Of a stretch of DNA of 11,001 bases, positions 5,729 to 11,001 are shown piece after piece. The translations under genes were made by a program, and so were the position numbers. Source of the DNA: an uncultured Clostridia bacterium (GTDB lineage Bacteria; Bacillota; Clostridia; HGM11514); contig CABSMD010000070.1 in assembly GCA_902478725.1 (NCBI GenBank), positions 1-11,001 on the forward strand. Reading direction: 5' to 3'. The notes under the pieces are model-generated. The model had not been told where the DNA came from. It saw only the letters and a list, made by a program, of their open reading frames with translations, and ran no database searches. Each line of letters begins with the position of its first letter. Position 1 is the first letter of the stretch.

Positions 5729-8500
5729 ATGAACAAGAAAGAAAAAAATCGTCATGCTATTCGGATGGAGACAGAAAGAACCATCGTCCATGACGAAGAA
5801 AACCGCCGCATCCAATTTGCGGCAATGAACCCCATTAAGGAGGTTCTGAAAAGTCTGAACGCTACATTACGGGGGCTGGATGAGGAAGCGGTATCAGCCA
5901 GCCGCAGCAAATATGGGACCAATAAAGTGACCCATGAAAAGAAAAAGTCGCTGCCAAAGCGTTTGGCGGGCGCCTTTGTCAATCCGTTTACGGCCATCCT
6001 GTTTTGCCTGGCGGTGGTATCTACTATTACGGACATGATCCTGCCCTGTTTTTCCCTGTTTGACAATACTCCGGAGGATTTTGACTGCTTGACCGTTATT
6101 ATTATTCTGGCAATGGTCTTTATCTCTGGTACGCTTCGGTTCGTACAGGAATCGCGGAGCGGCAATGCTACGGAAAAACTGCTGTCTATGATTACTACCA
6201 CTTGTACGGTTACGCGCAAAGCGCAGGAAAAAGAGGAAATTCCAATGGATGATTTGGTCGTTGGTGATCTTGTGCATTTGTCTGTCGGCGATATGCTTCC
6301 GGCGGATGTCCGGATCCTGGACGCAAAAGATTTTTTTGTCAGCCAGGCGAGTCTGACTGGCGAAAGCGAGCCGGTTGAGAAGACGCCGGCTATGGTGGAG
6401 GAAGAGCAGCCTGCGATTACCGATTATGGCAATATTGCCTTTATGGGAAGCAATGTCATTTCCGGCAGCGCAACAGCGGCTGTTGTCCGCGTGGGTGATC
6501 ACACCTTATTTGGCTCGATAGCGTCAGCCGTGGCCGGAGAAGCGGTTGAAACCAGCTTTACCAAAGGAGTCAATGCTGTTTCCTGGGTACTGATCCGCTT
6601 TATGCTTGTGATGGTGCCGCTGGTATTCTTTATCAACGGAATCACAAAAGGCGACTGGCTGGAAGCATTCTTGTTTGGCATTTCCATTGCTGTCGGCCTG
6701 ACGCCGGAAATGCTGCCCATGATCGTGACGACCTGTCTGGCCAAAGGCGCTGTTTCCATGAGCAAGAAGCGGACCATCGTGAAAAATCTCAATTCCATAC
6801 AGAACTTCGGCGCAATCGATATCCTGTGTACAGATAAGACAGGAACGTTGACGCAGGACAAGGTCGTGCTGGAATATCATTGGAATGTAAACGGCGAGGA
6901 TGATCTCAGAGTATTGCGCCATGCCTATCTGAACAGCTACTTCCAGACTGGGTACAAGAATCTGATGGATTTGGCCATCATTCATAAGACCGAGGAAGAA
7001 GAAGCAGAAAATCCACAGTTGACAGACCTTTCCGAAAACTATGCGAAAGTAGACGAGATTCCCTTTGATTTCAACCGTCGCCGTCTGACCACTGTAGTAC
7101 AGGATAAAAGCGGGAAAACACAAATGGTTACAAAGGGAGCCGTGGAAGAGATGCTCTCCATCTGCACATTCGCAGAATGTGACGGAAAAGTGCAGCCTTT
7201 GACTGAAGAGATTCGCAAACGGATTCTGGAAACGGTAGATGAACTGAATGACAAGGGGTTCCGCGTTTTGGCGATTGCACAGAAAAGCAGTCCCTCCCCG
7301 GTTGGCGTTTTCGGCGTCAAGGATGAATGCGATATGGTGTTATTGGGGTATCTGGCCTTCCTGGATCCGCCGAAGGAATCCACTGCAGATGCGATCAAGG
7401 CTTTGAAAGAACATGGCGTCACGACAAAAATCCTGACGGGCGACAACGACAAGGTAACCCGCACGATCTGCAAGCAGGTTGGCTTGAAGGTCCGCAACAT
7501 GCTTCTCGGAACGGATTTAGACCATATGACAGATTCCGATCTTGCAAGGGCAGCGGAGTCTACCGATGTGTTTGCAAAACTCACCCCTGACCAGAAGGCA
7601 CGCGTTGTTACGGTTCTCCGGGAGAACGGTCATACTGTCGGCTTCATGGGAGACGGCGTAAACGATGCCGCTGCCATGAAGTCCGCCGACATCGGCATTT
7701 CTGTCGACACTGCTGTAGATGTGGCAAAAGAGTCTGCCGATATTATTCTGCTGGAAAAAGATTTGATGGTTTTGGAGGAAGGAATTGTCGAAGGGCGCAA
7801 GACCTACGCCAATATGATCAAATATATCAAGATGACGGCCTCATCCAATTTTGGCAATATGTTTTCAGTTCTCGCCGCCTCTGCGCTGCTGCCTTTTCTG
7901 CCGATGATGAGCATCCATCTGATTTTCCTGAATCTGATTTACGATCTGTCCTGTACTGCTATCCCGTGGGATAATGTAGATGAGGAATTCCTTCGTGTAC
8001 CTCGCAAATGGGACGCCTCCTCTGTGGGAAGTTTTATGATCTGGATTGGCCCCACCAGCTCTATTTTTGACTTTACCACCTACATTTTCATGTATTTTGT
8101 CTTCTGCCCGATGTTTGTGTCCGGCGGAGTACTGTATAACGATCTGGCAAACCATTTCAGCGGCGCAGAACTGGAACAGATGCAGTTCACCTATATGGCC
8201 ATGTTCCAGGCCGGTTGGTTCGTGGAATCCATGTGGAGTCAGACCCTTGTTATTCATATGATCCGCACACCAAAGATTCCGTTTATTCAGAGCCGCGCTT
8301 CCGCTCCTTTGACATTGCTGACCTGTACGGGAATTACAGTGCTTACAATTATTCCATTTACGGCTTTTGGTACGATGCTGGGATTTGTAGCCCTGCCGCT
8401 AAGCTATTTTGCTTATCTGATTCCGTGCATCCTGCTTTACATGGTGCTGGCGACCAGCTTGAAAAAAGCATATGTCCGACACTATGGCGAGCTGCTGTAG
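5729..8500 (+). CDS. mgtA: Magnesium-translocating P-type ATPase, canonical copy (mgtA2)
   Basis: This 923-residue P3B-type ATPase closely follows enterobacterial MgtA throughout. Motifs: TGES (210-213), VGLTPEMLPM in M4 (322-331), DKTGT with phosphorylated Asp369, the nucleotide-domain KGA near the VTKGAVEEM segment, TGD (570-572), GDGVND (641-646), and the M6 motif NLIYDLSCTAIPWDNVDEE beginning at Asn735. The C-terminal half carries MgtA hallmarks: WIGPTSSIFD, QAGWFVESMWSQT, and IRTPKIPFIQS. Two spans lie near 84-106 and 119-136, two around M4, and six after residue about 700. The protein has a basic, charged N-terminal extension of about 30 residues absent from the first copy. ATG 5729 has AAGGAGGT 8 nt upstream. 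It should import Mg2+ at the cytoplasmic membrane when the ion is scarce. It forms an operon with the small membrane protein 17 bp downstream. Control is probably through the leader region just upstream. Confidence 0.96.
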   Translation: MNKKEKNRHAIRMETERTIVHDEENRRIQFAAMNPIKEVLKSLNATLRGLDEEAVSASRSKYGTNKVTHEKKKSLPKRLAGAFVNPFTAILFCLAVVSTITDMILPCFSLFDNTPEDFDCLTVIIILAMVFISGTLRFVQESRSGNATEKLLSMITTTCTVTRKAQEKEEIPMDDLVVGDLVHLSVGDMLPADVRILDAKDFFVSQASLTGESEPVEKTPAMVEEEQPAITDYGNIAFMGSNVISGSATAAVVRVGDHTLFGSIASAVAGEAVETSFTKGVNAVSWVLIRFMLVMVPLVFFINGITKGDWLEAFLFGISIAVGLTPEMLPMIVTTCLAKGAVSMSKKRTIVKNLNSIQNFGAIDILCTDKTGTLTQDKVVLEYHWNVNGEDDLRVLRHAYLNSYFQTGYKNLMDLAIIHKTEEEEAENPQLTDLSENYAKVDEIPFDFNRRRLTTVVQDKSGKTQMVTKGAVEEMLSICTFAECDGKVQPLTEEIRKRILETVDELNDKGFRVLAIAQKSSPSPVGVFGVKDECDMVLLGYLAFLDPPKESTADAIKALKEHGVTTKILTGDNDKVTRTICKQVGLKVRNMLLGTDLDHMTDSDLARAAESTDVFAKLTPDQKARVVTVLRENGHTVGFMGDGVNDAAAMKSADIGISVDTAVDVAKESADIILLEKDLMVLEEGIVEGRKTYANMIKYIKMTASSNFGNMFSVLAASALLPFLPMMSIHLIFLNLIYDLSCTAIPWDNVDEEFLRVPRKWDASSVGSFMIWIGPTSSIFDFTTYIFMYFVFCPMFVSGGVLYNDLANHFSGAELEQMQFTYMAMFQAGWFVESMWSQTLVIHMIRTPKIPFIQSRASAPLTLLTCTGITVLTIIPFTAFGTMLGFVALPLSYFAYLIPCILLYMVLATSLKKAYVRHYGELL

Positions 8501-8517
8501 GATAAGGAGGAATTAAA

Positions 8518-8739
8518 ATGAATTGGACAAAAATTTGGTTGGATTTATTTGGAACGACAACCCTGTGGGGAATAGATATGGGATTCTGGGTGTCGCTGGG
8601 TGTTGTTGCTCTGATCGTTATTTTGATGAATGCGATATTCTGGAGCCTGAAACCGAAGAAACAAACTCCCCATGCCGATGAAAAAGAGGACTTATGTAAA
8701 GAGGAAAAAATCAAAAGAGATAATAACATGCGAAATTAG
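8518..8739 (+). CDS. Small single-span membrane protein coupled to mgtA2
   Basis: This 73-residue protein begins 17 bp after mgtA2, with a near-perfect AAGGAGG at 8504-8510, 7 nt before ATG 8518. Residues 1-18 (MNWTKIWLDLFGTTTLWG) look amphipathic. Residues 21-44 (MGFWVSLGVVALIVILMNAI then FWSL) are a clear transmembrane span, followed by KPKK and a charged, soluble tail rich in Lys and Glu. The K-P-K-K after the span suggests a cytoplasmic C-terminus by the positive-inside rule. I recall short proteins of this kind beside Clostridial mgtA genes, but know of no functional name. By analogy with MgtS and MgtR, small membrane peptides that stabilise or destabilise MgtA in enterobacteria, it may regulate the pump; that is inference without sequence similarity. 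Confidence 0.85.
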   Translation: MNWTKIWLDLFGTTTLWGIDMGFWVSLGVVALIVILMNAIFWSLKPKKQTPHADEKEDLCKEEKIKRDNNMRN

Positions 8740-8760
8740 CCGTCCTGGCTTGAGAGGAAC

Positions 8761-8806
8761 CCGGTAAGCAGATCGGTGAAAAGCTATTTGCTCTGCTTTT
8801 ATCCGG
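8761..8806 (+). terminator. Candidate terminator of the mgtA2 operon
   Basis: CCGG (8761-8764) and AAGCAGA (8766-8772) can pair with TCTGCTT (8792-8798) and CCGG (8803-8806), with a small bulge on each side. The T-run TTTT at 8797-8800 is within the 3' arm rather than after it, so termination may use the inner stem only. It lies 22 nt after the stop of the small membrane protein gene. Confidence 0.35.
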
Positions 8807-8911
8807 TCAAAACAGAGAGGCGCAGCTTGTTCTTAAAAAGGAAAACAGGAATTGTTGCTCCCGTTGGTTCCTCGCTCTATCCGGTTTTTATGGAAAAATG
8901 CTGTGTCAAAG

Positions 8912-8956
8912 AGGCCGGCCGTCCCCAAACAGAAATTCGGGAAAGCCGGCCTATAC
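8912..8956. terminator. GC-rich two-part stem-loop, terminator-like
   Basis: AGGCCGGC (8912-8919) pairs perfectly with GCCGGCCT (8945-8952). Inside it TCCC (8922-8925) pairs with GGGA (8939-8942) across a 2x2 internal loop, leaving a 13-nt apical loop. The following sequence ATACTTTTG gives a short T run on the plus strand, and the other side gives CTTTG on the minus strand. It could act as a bidirectional terminator, or be a structured RNA or a small dispersed repeat. Confidence 0.45.
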
Positions 8957-9328
8957 TTTTGCTTAAAGAGTGGCCTTTCGCGATCAGCGGAACAGTCATT
9001 GAATCAATTGTAAAAAGTTTGCAATCCTCTGTTTTCTCATTATGAAATGATTTTGGATTCTATTTGGCAGGAGAACTCCACCTATTATTTCCAAACGGCG
9101 GCCATGTTAGCACACTGAAAGAGGGAACGAAGGCAGAACCGGTCGTACCGGAATATGTGAGAAGCACCTATGGCATGGGCCGTAGATTTGAAATCCGGGA
9201 AATACCATCGTGGCTTTTGTACCTATGGGCGGTATTGCTGCAAGGTAAGCATTGCCATCACCTGCCGCAGACAGAAAAAAATTTAAGCCATCATAAAAGG
9301 CGGGCCGTGTGCCGGACATTTAGAGGCG

Positions 9329-9352
9329 AAAAGCCCAACCCTTATGGGCTTT
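9329..9352. terminator. Small hairpin AAAGCCC/GGGCTTT
   Basis: AAAGCCC (9330-9336) pairs with GGGCTTT (9346-9352) around a 9-nt loop. Read on the minus strand, the stem is followed by CTTTTCG, a short U-tract, so it could be a secondary terminator for minus-strand transcription from the dehydrogenase gene. No long U-tract follows on the plus strand. Confidence 0.35.
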
Positions 9353-9441
9353 GGAAAAATTATTTATCTTCTATAGGATGGCGCCTAATGCAGAAAGCTT
9401 TTTTAGCAATGCCTTTCGGTAAAGGAAGCTTCCGACGATGC

Positions 9442-9512
9442 ATCGTGAAAAAGCGTCTGCCGGCCGAGAAAAATCCGGCGGGGAGGCGGCAGCAGGATTT
9501 TTGCATCACGAT
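9442..9512 (-). terminator. Large hairpin downstream of the alcohol dehydrogenase gene
   Basis: Nested inverted repeats lie just after the dehydrogenase stop. The outer arms are ATCGTG (9442-9447) and CACGAT (9507-9512). Next come AAAAA (9448-9452) with TTTTT (9498-9502), then CTGCCG (9457-9462) with CGGCAG (9487-9492). On the minus strand the GC-rich stem is followed by ACGCTTTTT, as expected for an intrinsic terminator, and on the plus strand by CAGGATTTTT. It can serve both strands. Confidence 0.65.
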
Positions 9513-9524
9513 ACTATTTGACGC

Positions 9525-10559
9525 TTACGGTATGATGGCAACCTTTATGACACCGTCCCGCTTTTCTTCAAATAATTCATACGCCTCGCTGATTCTCTCT
9601 AACGGATAGGTATGGGTGATCAGCGGGGAAGTGTCGAGCTTGCCCTCCGCGATTAGGTGAAGAATCTCCGCGCAATCACAGCCGTCGACGCCGCCGGTCT
9701 TGAAGGTCAGATTTTTGCCGTACATATTCGGTAAAGGCAAAATCTGCGGACGATCGTACAGAGCAACGACTGTAATGACCGCATTCGGTCTGGCGCATTT
9801 CCATGCGGTTTCAAAGGTTGTTTCGGCTCCTGCAACCTCCAGCACTGTGTCCGCACCGCCGTGACAGCTGTTTCTTCTTACAAATGCTTCAACAGCGTCG
9901 GGCGTAACCGTCAAAACATCTGGATAATGCTCGTTAACAAAACGGATTCGGGTTTCGTCCTTTTCGCAGACAATGATCTGCTTTGGCTTTTTGAGCATTG
10001 CGCAAAGCAGCGTACAGATTCCCGTAGGTCCTGCGCCGAGAATCAGGACCGTATCATCTTCCGTAATTTCGGAGATACGAACAGCCCAGAATCCGGTGGC
10101 AAGGACATCGCCGACAAGCAGCGCCTGTTGATCGGTTACTCCGTCGGGAATCCGGTTCAGTCCTGTATCTGCAAACGGCACGCGTACATACTCTGCCTGT
10201 CCGCCGTCAATGCGGCAGCCGAGCGCCCAGCCTCCATTTTTATCAGTGCAGTTGTTGACAAAGCCTTTTTTACAGAAATAGCATTCTCCGCAGAAGGTCT
10301 CCACATTGACTGTCACGCGGTCTCCCGGGCGGACGTTTGTAACATCGGAGCCGGTTTCTTCTACGATACCGACCATCTCATGTCCGACTGTGATGCCGGG
10401 AACGGCGCGGGGCACAGAACCGTGCTTGATATGTAAATCACTGGAGCAGATGCTTGCCAGAGTGATCTTAACAATTGCGTCACGGCGATCCTTTATCTGC
10501 GGCCTTGGTTTTTCCGTAAGTTCAAAATGATCTTTTGAGATATACGAATATGCGAGCAT
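9525..10559 (-). CDS. Zinc-dependent alcohol dehydrogenase, MDR superfamily
   Basis: This 344-residue protein is a medium-chain dehydrogenase/reductase, oxidising an alcohol or polyol (or reducing the carbonyl) with a nicotinamide cofactor. The N-terminal GroES-like domain has the catalytic zinc ligands Cys38 (ICSSDLH), His60-Glu61 (GHE), and Asp151 (GDVLATG). Cys90, Cys93, Cys96 and Cys104 (CGECYFCKKGFVNNC) form a complete structural zinc site. The Rossmann fold has GAGPTG (175-180). The second strand ends IIVCEKDE, and the acidic residue there favours NAD(H) over NADP(H). It resembles secondary-alcohol or sorbitol/threonine-type dehydrogenases, but the substrate cannot be read. Start ATG at 10559-10557 has GGAGA 7 nt upstream on the minus strand. 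It lies 57 bp after the ABC transporter gene, with its own possible promoter, and ends in a strong hairpin. Confidence 0.93.
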   Translation of the reverse strand: MLAYSYISKDHFELTEKPRPQIKDRRDAIVKITLASICSSDLHIKHGSVPRAVPGITVGHEMVGIVEETGSDVTNVRPGDRVTVNVETFCGECYFCKKGFVNNCTDKNGGWALGCRIDGGQAEYVRVPFADTGLNRIPDGVTDQQALLVGDVLATGFWAVRISEITEDDTVLILGAGPTGICTLLCAMLKKPKQIIVCEKDETRIRFVNEHYPDVLTVTPDAVEAFVRRNSCHGGADTVLEVAGAETTFETAWKCARPNAVITVVALYDRPQILPLPNMYGKNLTFKTGGVDGCDCAEILHLIAEGKLDTSPLITHTYPLERISEAYELFEEKRDGVIKVAIIP

Positions 10560-10580
10560 ATCATTTCTCCATTCTTTCGT

Positions 10581-10598
10581 TGTCCGGAGGACAGTATA
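10581..10598 (-). promoter_or_regulatory. Possible dehydrogenase promoter with a small palindrome
   Basis: Read on the minus strand, TATACT (plus 10598-10593) could be a -10 with a start near 10586 and a leader of about 27 nt. No good -35 lies at normal spacing; the nearest TTGCAA is 23 bp away. The start region contains the inverted repeat TGTCC-GGA-GGACA (10581-10593), which could be a small operator. The evidence is thin. Confidence 0.28.
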
Positions 10599-10616
10599 AC
10601 GCAGATTTCTGTTTCT

Positions 10617-11001
10617 TTACGTTGCAAATCCTGCATATTGCGTCATATACAGGTCATAGTATTTTCCCTTCTGAGAGAGCAGCGCGTCGTGGCTGCCGCT
10701 TTCCACGATCTCGCCGTGATCCATTACAACAATAAGATCCGCATCGCGAATCGTAGACAGGCGGTGGGCAATAATGATGCTGGTACGATTTTCCATAATG
10801 CGCTGCATCGCGTCCTGAATTGCTTTTTCCGTCCGGGTGTCCACATTAGAGGTGGCCTCGTCTAAAATCAGAATCTTCGGATCGGCCACAAAAGCGCGGG
10901 CAATGGCGAGCAGCTGCCTTTGCCCCTGACTGATATTTTCACCGAATCCGGTCAGCCTGGTATCAATGCCCTGCGGCAGTATGCGAAGCAACTCTTTACA
11001 G
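10617..11001 (-). CDS. ABC transporter ATP-binding domain, C-terminal part, cut by the window edge
   Basis: These are the last 127 residues of an ABC ATPase; the frame is still open at the window edge, so the start and Walker A lie beyond it. In order are the signature helix ISQGQRQLLAIARAF (the LSGGQ motif in its S-Q-G-Q form), Walker B with catalytic Glu in ILILDEATSNVD, the D-loop, and the switch histidine in IIAHRLSTI. The C-terminal DHGEIVESGSHDALLSQKGKYYDLY is typical of full-length or half-size multidrug/lipid exporters of the MdlB/LmrA type, in which a six-span membrane domain precedes the ATPase. The membrane domain is not visible here, so the exporter type is inferred. The neighbouring, downstream dehydrogenase lies on the same strand. 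Confidence 0.92.
   Translation of the reverse strand, partial: CKELLRILPQGIDTRLTGFGENISQGQRQLLAIARAFVADPKILILDEATSNVDTRTEKAIQDAMQRIMENRTSIIIAHRLSTIRDADLIVVMDHGEIVESGSHDALLSQKGKYYDLYMTQYAGFAT

Larger units (their letters stand above)
8740..9524. other. 785-bp gene-free gap between converging gene clusters
   Basis: No coding region is supported here on either strand. Open frames exist (8776-9045, 9064-9609 plus; 9107-9319 minus), but they lack ribosome binding sites or family-like sequence, and the second runs 85 bp into the 3' end of the dehydrogenase gene on the other strand. What is present is a series of stem-loops (8761-8806, 8912-8952, 9329-9352, 9442-9512). This fits a region where plus-strand and minus-strand transcription converge. 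A weak promoter-like pair TTGCAA (9019-9024) and TATGAA (9041-9046) was seen with nothing recognisable after it. Confidence 0.6.

Noticed and set aside
5460..5736. Minus-strand ORFs over the leader region
   Set aside because: They are out-of-frame shadows across the DUF3784-like gene and leader ORF, with no ribosome binding sites.
5894..6502. Long minus-strand ORFs inside mgtA2 (also 6524-7123 and 7039-7584)
   Set aside because: They are antisense shadows of a well-supported gene, with low-quality protein-like composition.
9064..9609. 181-codon plus-strand ORF before the dehydrogenase
   Set aside because: It lacks recognisable domains, has a weak start, and runs into the opposite-strand dehydrogenase gene and its terminator.
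1..11001. CRISPR array, tRNA/rRNA genes, or insertion sequence
   Set aside because: No spaced direct repeats, tRNA-like cloverleaf, rRNA signature or transposase sequence was seen.

Overview
The window looks like chromosomal DNA from a low-to-middle GC, Gram-positive anaerobe of the Clostridia, probably an Oscillospiraceae/Ruminococcaceae-type gut bacterium. This rests on strong AGGAGG-type ribosome binding sites, GTG/TTG start candidates, and a gene set (cytidylate kinase-like protein, DUF3784-like protein, Clostridia-style MgtA, VanR/OmpR-like winged helix) typical of that group. The taxonomic call is inference; no rRNA or tRNA gene is present.

Layout, plus strand: the 3' end of a cytidylate kinase-like gene (2-463), a GNAT acetyltransferase (716-1150), then a long magnesium-transport locus (about 1370-8740). 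The locus begins with a promoter carrying an inverted repeat, followed by a first MgtA-type P-type ATPase (1431-4085) and a short winged-helix regulator without a working receiver domain (4100-4600). A strong terminator closes this unit at about 4616-4670. Next is about 900 bp of small, mostly damaged membrane-protein genes: an MgtC N-terminal remnant (4701-4902), an unrecognised ORF, a small membrane protein with a stop at codon 4 (5004-5249), and a DUF3784-like gene broken by one extra T in a T9 run (5255-5564). Then comes a 23-codon ORF with an N-terminus rich in Asp and Pro (5618-5689), placed like an mgtL leader peptide in front of a second, canonical MgtA (5729-8500). A 73-residue single-span membrane protein (8518-8739) follows as its tight operon partner.

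The stretch 8740-9524 holds no gene I can support, but it contains several stem-loops. On the minus strand lie a zinc-dependent alcohol dehydrogenase of the MDR family (9525-10559) and, upstream of it, the C-terminal part of an ABC exporter ATPase (10617-11001), cut by the window edge.

How it fits together: the two ATPases probably import Mg2+ under limitation, with different control. mgtA1 appears to be controlled at initiation, because its predicted leader is only about 20 nt and leaves no room for an M-box riboswitch; the adjacent winged-helix protein is the obvious candidate regulator. mgtA2 may be controlled through its leader ORF and alternative RNA pairings around its Shine-Dalgarno sequence. 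The most interesting candidates are that leader ORF, the receiver-less regulator, and the small membrane protein after mgtA2.
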